From positions 1 to 32,072 of IMG/VR virus record IMGVR_UViG_3300042868_005847: a stretch of 32,072 bases of DNA; one strand, given 5' to 3'. Below the pieces are notes generated by a model. The model was not told where the DNA came from, searched no databases, and saw only the letters and a program-made list of their open reading frames with translations. The DNA is from a virus. Shown in pieces: positions 7,369-16,872 of the stretch (its first letter is position 1; every line of letters starts with the position of its first letter). The position numbers and the translations under genes are program-made.

Positions 7369-10278
7369 TTATAAAGTGGATAGATTTTTCAATCTTGCTT
7401 GTTTTTGTTGTTCGTTTGTTAAATCATTTGATACAACATATGTCTTAACAATCATTGGATTTTGTTCAGTATTGGTATTAATATTTTTTGGATTGTCAAA
7501 GTTTGCTTGACCTGACGCACCTTTACTGAATGATGTTCCACCACCCGCCATATTCATTGCTGATAATAACGGTGCAAACATTGTAACCGCTCCTCTTGTC
7601 ATTACAGCTTCACCACCCTCAGCATTAATCATTACACCACCACCAGCGTGTCTTGGTCCTTCAATCATACCACCATCACCATAGTTCTTACCATAGTTTG
7701 GTAATGGAGGTTTTGCACCTGCTCCGCCACTATCACCTATTGAACTTGTATATGTTTGTGCATCTATCTTTCTAACGTTTGCAAGACCAGCCACAATTGC
7801 TGCCGCCGCTGCGATGGCTCCCAAAACGGGACCAACTACAGGAATTGCAGCCATTGCCGCATATGCTGATACTGCCGCTTGGAATGTATTAATATACGCT
7901 TGTGCCTTCTGTGCCGCCTTGTTTTTGTAGAAATACTTTTCCTTTATCTTATCTTCTTCCTTCGCTAACTCATCCTTGTTTTTAATTGATTTTTTGGCGT
8001 CCTCTAATTCTTCTGTTTGATTAGCATCATTAATTGCAAGTGCGGCATCAGCCACACCTTTAAATGCGTCAAGACCTTTGGAAACTAATTGTACATAATT
8101 TAAAAATTCTTGATTATCAATATCCTGTCTTAACTTAGCATATTTTTTCTTAATTTGAGTCTTTTGATCTTCAGTTAAGTTTAATTCAGCAAGTTCTCTT
8201 TCTTGTGCCTTTGTCAATATCTCTCTTTGAACATCATAATACTCAGGGAGACCCTCAATCATTGCTGATTTTTTAACCTCAAGGAATTTAAGTTCATCAT
8301 CCAACTTCTTAATCATTGCATCATAATCCGCCTTCGTCTTATCATCGTCAATCTTCTGAAGGTCTCTAGCAAGGATTATTGCTAAGTTTTTAATTGCTGC
8401 ATCATATTGTTCTTGAGTCAAATATTTCTTTTCTAATGCAGATTTTAAATCCTTTTCATCCTCATCATATTTCTTTTTCTTTTCCGTCTTCTCCCTTTCA
8501 GTTGTGTCAGCAATTGCTTGAACCTCAAGGTCATAAGATTTTTTAATATACTCTAATCTTTTATCAGCGTTTTCCTTAACCTTTTCCTCATCTTCTTTGT
8601 TAAACTTATCGGCAAGTTCAATCATCTTAGCACCATACTTCTTATAAATTTGGAGTCTAATTTCTTCTTTTCTTGCCTCAGATATTTCTAACTTATTGAT
8701 TTTTGCAGCCTCATTTTCCGCTTGAATTTTTAATTCTAAGTATTGTCTATCTCTTAAATCTTTTGTATATAATACCTTATTCTCTTGTTGTAACCTTAAT
8801 AATTCAGCGTCTGCTGTTTCATTATCTTGTCTAATTTTATCAAGGTGTCTTCTGTTTTCTTCTTCTAACTTCCTATTTTCTTCATCAATCTTCCTTTGTT
8901 TCTCGTCCGCCTTCTTTTGTCTTAGTGCTTCTGCTTTATCGTTTGCAGTTTGTATTTCTTTATTTCTTTCGGTTATATTGTTATATTCCTTAATCCTAAT
9001 TGCAGAAGATTGATCTTTATATTTTTCTTCAAGTTCAGTTTTTTTCTTTAATGCTCTTTCAATTTGTTTATTATTTTCCTCATCATTCTTTCCTCTATTC
9101 TTATATAAATCTTTAAGAACTTGAACAGTTGCACCTAATTGTTTTGATGTTTCATCTCTTTCTTTTGCTAAAACTTGTACACCCGCGGCTCTAATTTCTT
9201 CTTCACTTTTACCTTGTGCCCTTAATAATGCTAGTCTTTCATCATTTGAACGTTTTAAAGCTTTATTTGATTTTTCATAACTTGAATCCAAATCATCTAA
9301 TGCTTTGGTTAATCTTTTAGTAGAATCCACTGCGTCATCCACACCCGTTACCATATTATAAAAACCTACCGTTACTTTTTTTAATATTTCAAATAACGCA
9401 ACAAAACCTGCAATTATTAAACCAATACCTATGGCCATAAGTGCGGTCTCCAATAGACCAACGGCAACCGTTGCCGCAGTCGCCGATACTCCAACTCCAA
9501 CCAATGCTTGACCAAATAATCTACCAGCAAGTGTTGCGGCACCAAATGTTTGTGCTGTTGTTTTAGTAACTGTAATAAGTCCTTCCTCTGATACAGTTAA
9601 TTGTTGACCTGATTTAACTAAAGATATTTCAGCATCAGTTAATTTTCTTATTTCTTGACCTTTAAGTTGTATGTAAGGTACACCCTTTTTAATAGATGTA
9701 TTAACCTTTTCATTAGTATTTTCTAATTGGTCTAAACCTTTAATTAAACTTGTTGTTTCTTCACTAAATCTATTAAAATTATTTGTTGCTACTGCCGCAT
9801 TTCTTGCGACATTATTAGTAGATTGTGATGCTTCATTTGATGTTTGACTTAATTTACTATTACTATCAGCCAATTCATCTGTGGCCTCCTTAGCACCGAA
9901 TAAATTTCTATATATGTCCTTTAAATCATTTCCAAACTCTTTGAATTGGTTTCCAATATCTTTTATACTAAAACTTGTAAAGGTCTTCATGAGACCAATA
10001 ACACCATTCAATTGACCAAAGAATTGACCAACAGGACCTGGTAGTAAACTAAACGCAGCAAATAAATCTCTTGACTTGGCACTAACCCTATCTAAACCAT
10101 CTTTGGTATCATTTAATCTTGACGCCAATAGTTTAAACTCATCACTACCTTCTTTGGTCTTATTAAGTTCTTTTGTAAGTTCTCTGGCAGCCTGTTTAAG
10201 GTTGAGAGTTTTGTCAATAGCAACATCAATGGCCTTACCATTAATGTCATATATAATTTCAATTTTTTTAACCGCCAT
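7369..10278 (-). CDS. Tail tape measure protein
   Basis: A 969-residue protein, the second longest here. The N-terminus (about 1-200) is helical and dotted with Asn, Ser and Lys. Hydrophobic stretches at about 245-300 (TAATVAVGLLETALMAIGIG) match the membrane-active segment of tape measures. About 320-760 is a long Lys/Glu-rich coiled coil. A second hydrophobic, Ala-rich stretch follows near 800-840 (AAIPVVGPVLGAIAAAAAIV). The C-terminus has GGMIEGPRHAGGGVMINAEGGE, a Gly-rich closing motif I know from Bacteroidetes phage tape measures. The protein sets tail length and passes into the host envelope. The length would suggest a tail of very roughly 145 nm if all of it spans the tube (0.15 nm per residue), so a siphovirus or myovirus. 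It is separated from the chaperone gene by about 12 kb, unlike in lambda. Confidence 0.88.
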   Translation of the reverse strand: MAVKKIEIIYDINGKAIDVAIDKTLNLKQAARELTKELNKTKEGSDEFKLLASRLNDTKDGLDRVSAKSRDLFAAFSLLPGPVGQFFGQLNGVIGLMKTFTSFSIKDIGNQFKEFGNDLKDIYRNLFGAKEATDELADSNSKLSQTSNEASQSTNNVARNAAVATNNFNRFSEETTSLIKGLDQLENTNEKVNTSIKKGVPYIQLKGQEIRKLTDAEISLVKSGQQLTVSEEGLITVTKTTAQTFGAATLAGRLFGQALVGVGVSATAATVAVGLLETALMAIGIGLIIAGFVALFEILKKVTVGFYNMVTGVDDAVDSTKRLTKALDDLDSSYEKSNKALKRSNDERLALLRAQGKSEEEIRAAGVQVLAKERDETSKQLGATVQVLKDLYKNRGKNDEENNKQIERALKKKTELEEKYKDQSSAIRIKEYNNITERNKEIQTANDKAEALRQKKADEKQRKIDEENRKLEEENRRHLDKIRQDNETADAELLRLQQENKVLYTKDLRDRQYLELKIQAENEAAKINKLEISEARKEEIRLQIYKKYGAKMIELADKFNKEDEEKVKENADKRLEYIKKSYDLEVQAIADTTEREKTEKKKKYDEDEKDLKSALEKKYLTQEQYDAAIKNLAIILARDLQKIDDDKTKADYDAMIKKLDDELKFLEVKKSAMIEGLPEYYDVQREILTKAQERELAELNLTEDQKTQIKKKYAKLRQDIDNQEFLNYVQLVSKGLDAFKGVADAALAINDANQTEELEDAKKSIKNKDELAKEEDKIKEKYFYKNKAAQKAQAYINTFQAAVSAYAAMAAIPVVGPVLGAIAAAAAIVAGLANVRKIDAQTYTSSIGDSGGAGAKPPLPNYGKNYGDGGMIEGPRHAGGGVMINAEGGEAVMTRGAVTMFAPLLSAMNMAGGGTSFSKGASGQANFDNPKNINTNTEQNPMIVKTYVVSNDLTNEQQKQARLKNLSTL

Positions 10279-10284
10279 ATTATG

Positions 10285-10485
10285 TTAGTTTAAACTTTCT
10301 TGTTTTTGTTGTTGGAACGCCATATCCAATAATATTTTATCCCCATTTAATAATTTGACATAACTGAAGTTAAGGTCAAAATTTAATAATAAATTTTTTC
10401 TATGTTGGGTTTCTTCAGTAAAATCTTTATACTTTACGTTCTCAATCTCAATCTTATTTTCGTCATTGAATATCTCTATTTTCAT
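10285..10485 (-). CDS. Small hypothetical protein before the tape measure
   Basis: A 66-residue protein beginning MKIEIFNDENKIEIENVKYK. It ends six bases before the tape measure start and is probably co-translated with it. It is a mix of short beta segments and charged helix (GDKILLDMAFQQQKQ). No motif recognised. A minor tail assembly role is suggested only by position. Confidence 0.6.
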   Translation of the reverse strand: MKIEIFNDENKIEIENVKYKDFTEETQHRKNLLLNFDLNFSYVKLLNGDKILLDMAFQQQKQESLN

Positions 10486-10498
10486 ATATATAAATTTT

Positions 10499-10975
10499 TT
10501 AAAGTGTTGAAACTACGTATGTTTGACATACAGGATAAATTGCTCGTTTTCCTATAAATCTTATTTCAAAGTAATATGTACCATTTACAAAGGTTGTTAA
10601 ACCAACCATAGATGGTGTTACGGTGATGGTATTTGACCCCGATACTGTTGTTTGATTAGAATATACAGGACTGACATTATCTACCAATCTCCACGGCTTA
10701 TAATACGTTTGACCACCTGCCATCATATGAACAGATAATACCATTAAATTTCCAGCATCGTTTATGTATCTTTCACCACCATTTGACGCCCAAGTATAAT
10801 TGTGTGTAAAGGTCATACCTGTACTTGTGATACTTGTACCTGTAAAATTGGTTACCGTTCCACTTATACTTATGTCATTTATCTCATGAACAATATAATC
10901 ACCATATTCCGCTAATTCGTTATTTGGAAAAACGAAGTTCTGATTATCAACTTGTCCTATATATCTTATTCCCAT
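10499..10975 (-). CDS. Beta-rich tail-associated hypothetical protein
   Basis: A 158-residue protein starting MGIRYIGQVDNQNFVFPNNE. It is rich in Thr, Ser, Tyr and Val with strand-like runs (SISGTVTNFTGTSITSTG, GTYYFEIRFIGKRAIYP) and has no catalytic motif, so it looks like a small beta-sandwich. It lies between the delta-60 protein and the tape measure, in the tail module. It could be a minor tail, decoration or fibre-tip protein. Its leader carries an element also found before the gene at 22555 (see 10981-11015), so it may start a transcript. Function unknown. Confidence 0.62.
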   Translation of the reverse strand: MGIRYIGQVDNQNFVFPNNELAEYGDYIVHEINDISISGTVTNFTGTSITSTGMTFTHNYTWASNGGERYINDAGNLMVLSVHMMAGGQTYYKPWRLVDNVSPVYSNQTTVSGSNTITVTPSMVGLTTFVNGTYYFEIRFIGKRAIYPVCQTYVVSTL

Positions 10976-10980
10976 ATTAT

Positions 10981-11015
10981 TAAATATAAATTATTATCTA
11001 TCGTTATTTGAAATT
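10981..11015 (-). promoter_or_regulatory. Candidate late promoter, copy 2
   Basis: On the minus strand AATTTCAAATAACG (11015-11002), 13 bases, then TATATTTA (10988-10981), five bases before the ATG at 10975. The same 14-mer, the same 13-base spacing and the same octamer occur before the gene at 22555. The octamer resembles the -7 box of the other promoters here. The very short distance to ATG would make the transcript nearly leaderless, so a translational enhancer is the alternative. Confidence 0.45.
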
Positions 11016-11016
11016 G

Positions 11017-13077
11017 TTATGGTATTGTACCACTATCTATTGTTATAGCAACTTGTTGTGTTGATGGTGCATCCATTACATATGTGTAAGTTGTTGCACT
11101 TCCTGAAGAAGATGGACAAGTTGATGATGGTCCATTTCCATTCATTACACAAGCAATACTTGTTCCAAATTCTATACTATCTCCAGTATTTAAACCTGTA
11201 ATTGTATAGATTGAAGAACAACTTGATGGTAATGTTGTTGATGTTGCACCAGGTACGTTTATATTACTTCCACCATTCTTACTATAGAATAACGTTAATG
11301 TTGATGGTGTTCCATCTATATCTCTACCAAATATTTCTAAACTCTTTGTCGCTGCTGTTGGAGTTGGAGTAACTGCAGTAGGGGTTGGAGTAACTGCAGT
11401 AGGGGTTGGAGTAACAGGTGTTGGAGTCGGAGTTGGTGCAGGACATAAATCCTCAGCACCTGTCATAGTTGTTCTAAGAATATGACTTGCAAATAATCCG
11501 TTATAACTATTAAATTGACCACCAAAATATGGTTTACCCAATAAAGTGTCATATTTAACAAATAAAACATTTTCATTAGGTCCTGTTCCTGTTGAAGTAA
11601 ATGAAGTATTTGTACTACCGTCAGTGTTTAATAATACTATTTTATTTGCAGTTGAACCATTCCATTGACTGAATGGACCTACAACTAATAACTTTCCATC
11701 AGGTAATATATCAAACCACTCAACCCATGCGTTACTACCTGTACCAATATTGAATGATGTATCTATACTACCATCAGTATTTAATCTAATTAAGTCGTTT
11801 ACGGATACACCACTATAATTTGAAAACGTTCCACCGACAATTATCTTATCATCTGATTGAACTTTAACAACATAGTTTGATGAATCACCTGTGAAACCTG
11901 AACCTGGATTAAATGTGTTATCAATAGTTGTATCCGCATTTATTCTACATATATCCCTTCTTGCCACACCTCTATAAGTTGTGAAATTACCTACAATAAC
12001 TATTCTGTTTAAACTATCTACATCAACTCCCCAAATATTTCCATCAGTACCACCAGTAGTTCCACCAAAGTCATATACTAATCCACCTGCAGTAGTTAAT
12101 TGTGCAATCCTATTAGTGCTACTTCCATTATAACCTGTAAATTCACCAACTACAATTGCTTGGCCATTTGATTTTAATTTAATTTGATATACACCACCAC
12201 CACTAAATCCTGAACCAATACTATAAGAATTATCTATAGTACCATTACTATTTAATCTAACTATCCTATTTTTACTTACACCACTATAAGTTGTAAAAAA
12301 ACCACCTACTAATAATTTACCATCTGCTTGTAATGCTAAAGCATCAACTATACCATCCATATCTGTGGTTGTTGCAAATGATGTTTCTTTTTGACCCCAT
12401 TGGTCTAATTTAATTAAGTTCGTTACATTTGTTCCATTATAACCTGTGTAGTTACCACCAATGTAAACATTTGAACTACTATCAGTTACAATTTCAGTTA
12501 CATAATATGTACTACCAGATGGTGCAAAACCTGTACCAATTTCAAAACAAGTAAACGCCGGTGTTGCGGTTGGAGTTGGAGTAGGTGTTGGTGTTACTGT
12601 TGGAGTAGGTGTAGGAGTTGGGGTTGGTGGAGTTGGTGTTGGACTTGGTGTCACACCAGCATAACCGGCAACAATATATTCAAAATTATAACTATCTGAA
12701 GTTGTACTTGCAGTAAATGTTACACTTAATGGATTTGATGTTGTTGCTGTATCTGAAATAAAAGAATCATAAATTCCATTATCTCCACCTCTATCATCTG
12801 TTGTATAATTTCTTCTTAAAACTTGTATTGTCTTTAATAGATTTGATGGGTCTGAATATACTTTTATTGTAACTACATCACCTGAATATATATAAGTTGA
12901 ATATAGATTTTGAATATCTGTATATCTTATTACTCTTGGATTTGTTACGTCATTAACATAAAGTTCAACATAATCAATACCATAATCATTTACTAATTCA
13001 TCAAATGATAAAAGTATTGCTCCTCTATTTATTTGGGTTGTTGAACCTGTTAAAACTGTTATATTATGTATTGGCAT
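11017..13077 (-). CDS. Tail protein with delta-60 repeats and Pro-Thr linkers
   Basis: A 686-residue protein. The N-terminal domain (1-140) is beta-rich. A first Pro-Thr linker (TPTPTPTPTVTPTPTPTPT) lies at about 144-173. Residues 180-545 hold repeats of the form GKLLVGGFFTTYSGVSKNRI followed by RLNSNGTIDNSY, which match the delta-60 repeat family (DUF5122) and predict a beta-propeller. A second linker with VTPTPTA repeats lies near 550-583, and a small C-terminal beta domain with Cys follows. Such proteins suit surface binding; here the context of tail genes suggests a receptor- or glycan-binding appendage. The linkers probably act as flexible spacers. The DNA coding the second linker is a tandem repeat (11363-11419), so its length may vary. 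Confidence 0.75.
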   Translation of the reverse strand: MPIHNITVLTGSTTQINRGAILLSFDELVNDYGIDYVELYVNDVTNPRVIRYTDIQNLYSTYIYSGDVVTIKVYSDPSNLLKTIQVLRRNYTTDDRGGDNGIYDSFISDTATTSNPLSVTFTASTTSDSYNFEYIVAGYAGVTPSPTPTPPTPTPTPTPTVTPTPTPTPTATPAFTCFEIGTGFAPSGSTYYVTEIVTDSSSNVYIGGNYTGYNGTNVTNLIKLDQWGQKETSFATTTDMDGIVDALALQADGKLLVGGFFTTYSGVSKNRIVRLNSNGTIDNSYSIGSGFSGGGVYQIKLKSNGQAIVVGEFTGYNGSSTNRIAQLTTAGGLVYDFGGTTGGTDGNIWGVDVDSLNRIVIVGNFTTYRGVARRDICRINADTTIDNTFNPGSGFTGDSSNYVVKVQSDDKIIVGGTFSNYSGVSVNDLIRLNTDGSIDTSFNIGTGSNAWVEWFDILPDGKLLVVGPFSQWNGSTANKIVLLNTDGSTNTSFTSTGTGPNENVLFVKYDTLLGKPYFGGQFNSYNGLFASHILRTTMTGAEDLCPAPTPTPTPVTPTPTAVTPTPTAVTPTPTAATKSLEIFGRDIDGTPSTLTLFYSKNGGSNINVPGATSTTLPSSCSSIYTITGLNTGDSIEFGTSIACVMNGNGPSSTCPSSSGSATTYTYVMDAPSTQQVAITIDSGTIP
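11363..11419. repeat. 21-bp tandem repeat coding for VTPTPTA units
   Basis: Two copies of a 21-bp unit (GTTGGAGTAACTGCAGTAGG plus G; 11363-11383 and 11384-11404) and a third partial copy up to 11419. It encodes the second Pro-Thr linker of the delta-60 tail protein. As the unit is a multiple of three, copy number can change without a frameshift. Confidence 0.85.
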
Positions 13078-13080
13078 CTT

Positions 13081-16000
13081 TTATTGATTTACTTGTAAAT
13101 TAGTATATAAGCTTGATGTTGTTGGTCCATATCCACTTGTAAATGAGGCACCATAATTAGACGACCTATAAAATGAAGATCCATATGATATATAAACATA
13201 TTCCCCATCTTGTGACATTCTTAATATTTGTGTACCATCTTCATATGATAAAGTTGTTATAAGTGTCCAATTTGCTCCATAATCAGTTGACCTATAAACT
13301 TTTGGACCTGTAAAACCTAATACTTTTGTCATACCTATAAGATATTGTCCACTACTTGATTGTACAACTTGAACATCATCTGCAGTAGTTGCACCGCCAT
13401 CATTAGCAGGATTAGAAAATGTAACACCTGAATTACTTGATATTATAAATGGATTAGTACTTCCTTCAATTCCTAAGACCGCATATTGTCCTGTTTCTGA
13501 ACATGAAACAGAGTCAATATTAGATAATGATGTTCCTGACCAAGTTAATCCAAAATCATTTGATATTGTATAATATTGACTACCTCCACTTCCTCTTGTT
13601 CCAATCCAAAATCTATTATTTGCAGAAATTTTCATATTTGTAAAATCTTTATACCCCACAGATAATCCAATACTTGTAAAATTTCTACCAAAATTTCTTG
13701 ATACAAACACTTCGGTAAATCCGCCAGATACTAACATACTAGCCCATACAAATTGTCCGTTTGGAGAAACACCAACATTATTTGTAGCATATGCGGATGG
13801 TAATGATGTAATTTCTATAGTAGAACCAGATGTTCTTGAAAAACCAATAGAACCACCACCTAAATTATATGTTATATATTTACCTGAACTTGAAATTGAC
13901 GATACTGTATATGTATCTAAAATTGTAGTAGGTCCCCACGATGTGGCATTATTTGAAGATGTATAACCACTATTAGATTTTGTATATATATATTTACCTG
14001 TTGCATCACAACCTATACACGGTGCAATTTCATTTGAAAATCCAACTCTAATTCCATACGTTGTTGCATCAGCATAAAACGCATCACAACTTTCCCATAC
14101 GTTTGCTCCTGTTGTTGTTCCTGATTGGTTTACCCAAAATGTTGCTAAACTATATATTAAACCATTTGGATTTGTATATATATAATTTATAAATGCATCA
14201 TATACCCAATCTATACCACTTGAATTATATGTGTCTTCACTAACCTCATACATTGTATATGGTGTATAATCAATCCAAAAATCATCTGTTTTAAATATTC
14301 TAAATGAAGATGTAAATCCTGATGTACTTCCTGTTAATGAACCCACCTGTTGGTCATAATAAATTGACCATATAAAATTTGTATCTATTAAATTTGGTTC
14401 TGTAAAATTAGTTTTAAATTTATAAACAATATCAGGTGTATCACAATAATAATAGAAGAAATATCTTTCAGGATATGTTTGTGGATTAACATTGAATTGA
14501 ACTAATTCAACCTTTGTTAATTCTCTATTTGTTAAGTTAAATTCATTAATCTTATTAACTAAAAAATATTGTTCATTAAGTTTAATAACATCATTATAAT
14601 TTAGATTCTGAATATCTGAATATTTTAAATCAAAATAACCATTAACAAATCTTGTATTTGGGTCGTATAAATTAGTAATTCTATTCTTATAGAAAGTATT
14701 ATATACATCATTTTCTGTGTATGTGTTATAGGTCTGTACACCAATATCTACTGGCAATTCTGAATTGAATAAAATAGATAAACTATCATTATTAATTTTA
14801 TATTGGTCAGCAAGACCTTGTGGCATTGTATGTGAAATATTTGGTATATTTTCATAAGAATTTAAAATACCTGCTCCTGATGGTTGTAATTTAACGGTAT
14901 AAGTATTATAACTGAATGTATAATTAAACACTTCACCAACTGTATCAATAAATGGATTAATACCATTCATCCAAAAGAATAACTTTGGTTTTGATTTTAC
15001 ACCTTTATATAACCATCTAACTTGATTGTCATAAGAACTAATTTCACTTCCTGCTGAATAATTGATACCTAATGGTAAACCAATATTGTCATCCCATCTT
15101 CTAATTAATTCTGTTGAGAATATTGTTTCAATTTTCTTTTCTTCTGATTTAAAAGATGTTGGGTTATATATAATATTCCTTCCGTATATTCTATTATTTC
15201 TAATTTTAAATTCTCTATTACCTTCATCACCATCTTCTTGGTCTGTTAGATGTAAATTACTTTCAATATAGTTTAATGCTGGTTCAACGGTGAATCCTTT
15301 ATCAAATGATAATTTATCGGTCCAATCATATATTTGACCTGTCCCCATATAAAAATCAAATGGTTCTATAATAATATCATTTGGAATTTCAGGATGTGGA
15401 ATAAATACCAAATTGAATTTCTTTGCAATTGATGATAATAAATCTATTTGTTTTATATTTTCATCAATAACCAAACTAAAATCCACAAAATCTCCATCAC
15501 CAAAGTTTACAACTGTACCTACAGGCGATGGAAAATATCTTAATGTACTAATGTCAGCAACAGGTATATCATCATAATAAAATCCAAAATCAAATCCTTC
15601 TACCGCATTGATTGTAACTCCACTTGTTCCTGCTGGTATTAATCCAAATTCACTATACGGAAACATATTGGCAAAACCATATGTAATATCATCTAAACAA
15701 AAACAAGGAATCCCTGTTCCTCTTTTACAAACAAAAATGTTTAAAGTAGATGGTGCAATTGTACTACCACTATAAATTAACTCAACACCTTCTTTTGGTA
15801 ACTCTTGTATGTTATTTAATTTATAACTAAACTTAGTTCCCTCAGAACTAAAATAACCATATAGATATAATGATTTAATCCACGGCGTGTTCATAAAATC
15901 ACCGCTAATGGAATAACCATATGTTTTAAACATTAATTGAATTAAACTCCAAACATTCAATGCTGGTTTTAATTGATTATCTCTTAATCCTGTTGTTGGT

Positions 16001-16869
16001 GAGTTAATATAATATTCTTCTACACCTGCAGCGTATGCTTGTGTTGTACCTGTGTAAGCAGCAATTGGTGATGTTGATGTATAAAGTCTTGTTTGTTCGG
16101 GAGTTGATCCTGAAAGGTTTGGTAATGTTGCGCCACTTGTACTTTCATAATTGTAACCATTGTGAACAATAGGATAAAAAAATGGATAAGGATATTCATC
16201 TTCTTTAAAAAAGTTTGATACATACCATCTTTCTCCAACTCTATCTTTATTAAAATAATGATTAAATGTAAATTCATTTGGTGAATAAAGAACAGTATCT
16301 TCAGTACCATATTCTAAATCTTTTAAAAGATTATTACCCATCTTACCAAACAAATCACCAATTGTTGAATATAATGTTACGTCATATTCTTTCTTTGAAT
16401 CTAATACAGATACTTTATTTAATCTCATATAACCCTTAAAATAGGATTGGTCATTTAATAAAACCTCAACATTAACTCTTTGTGTAGCATTAAAATATAA
16501 TGATTGTGCGTCCACATTAAAAAAATCCTCAAAGAATCTATTGTTCTTTTTTGAACCAGGTAATATTAAACCAACTGAATAGTCTGAATTTTTCTTACCA
16601 ATATCTTGTAACTCAGCAATGGATTTATTTAACCTAATAGGAATGTCACCGTATAAATCTAAAAATTGATATTGAGTTATTGGGTTCCAAAACGATGGGT
16701 TACTTGGAGGTACGTTATTTGTATTACCAGTTACTAAAGAAACATAAGGGTCACCATCATATTGTGCTATTTGATTAACACCATATGTTGTACCCGTTGA
16801 CCACGTACTTCCTGATATAGTATCGGGAATATTTGTTAAAACTCTTAATACTGTTTGTTGTTGACTCAT
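13081..16869 (-). CDS. Large tail/baseplate protein with CBM-like and Asp-box domains
   Basis: A 1262-residue protein, the largest here. Residues 20-62 (W23, then GTTYGVNQIAQYDGDPYVS, ending W61) look like a CBM5/12-type carbohydrate-binding module inserted near the N-terminus. Residues 63-200 and the long middle resemble baseplate or tail-tip hub proteins. The last 300 residues contain repeated Asp-box-like motifs: SRNFGRNFTS, SNDFGLTWSG, SSNSGVTFSN, STDYGANWTL and SSNYGASFTS. These predict a sialidase-type (BNR) beta-propeller. I see no clear catalytic set, so binding is likelier than hydrolysis. The next gene carries delta-60 repeats, making two propellers in a row. Role in host recognition is inferred. 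Confidence 0.75.
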   Translation of the reverse strand: MSQQQTVLRVLTNIPDTISGSTWSTGTTYGVNQIAQYDGDPYVSLVTGNTNNVPPSNPSFWNPITQYQFLDLYGDIPIRLNKSIAELQDIGKKNSDYSVGLILPGSKKNNRFFEDFFNVDAQSLYFNATQRVNVEVLLNDQSYFKGYMRLNKVSVLDSKKEYDVTLYSTIGDLFGKMGNNLLKDLEYGTEDTVLYSPNEFTFNHYFNKDRVGERWYVSNFFKEDEYPYPFFYPIVHNGYNYESTSGATLPNLSGSTPEQTRLYTSTSPIAAYTGTTQAYAAGVEEYYINSPTTGLRDNQLKPALNVWSLIQLMFKTYGYSISGDFMNTPWIKSLYLYGYFSSEGTKFSYKLNNIQELPKEGVELIYSGSTIAPSTLNIFVCKRGTGIPCFCLDDITYGFANMFPYSEFGLIPAGTSGVTINAVEGFDFGFYYDDIPVADISTLRYFPSPVGTVVNFGDGDFVDFSLVIDENIKQIDLLSSIAKKFNLVFIPHPEIPNDIIIEPFDFYMGTGQIYDWTDKLSFDKGFTVEPALNYIESNLHLTDQEDGDEGNREFKIRNNRIYGRNIIYNPTSFKSEEKKIETIFSTELIRRWDDNIGLPLGINYSAGSEISSYDNQVRWLYKGVKSKPKLFFWMNGINPFIDTVGEVFNYTFSYNTYTVKLQPSGAGILNSYENIPNISHTMPQGLADQYKINNDSLSILFNSELPVDIGVQTYNTYTENDVYNTFYKNRITNLYDPNTRFVNGYFDLKYSDIQNLNYNDVIKLNEQYFLVNKINEFNLTNRELTKVELVQFNVNPQTYPERYFFYYYCDTPDIVYKFKTNFTEPNLIDTNFIWSIYYDQQVGSLTGSTSGFTSSFRIFKTDDFWIDYTPYTMYEVSEDTYNSSGIDWVYDAFINYIYTNPNGLIYSLATFWVNQSGTTTGANVWESCDAFYADATTYGIRVGFSNEIAPCIGCDATGKYIYTKSNSGYTSSNNATSWGPTTILDTYTVSSISSSGKYITYNLGGGSIGFSRTSGSTIEITSLPSAYATNNVGVSPNGQFVWASMLVSGGFTEVFVSRNFGRNFTSIGLSVGYKDFTNMKISANNRFWIGTRGSGGSQYYTISNDFGLTWSGTSLSNIDSVSCSETGQYAVLGIEGSTNPFIISSNSGVTFSNPANDGGATTADDVQVVQSSSGQYLIGMTKVLGFTGPKVYRSTDYGANWTLITTLSYEDGTQILRMSQDGEYVYISYGSSFYRSSNYGASFTSGYGPTTSSLYTNLQVNQ

Positions 16870-16872
16870 AAA

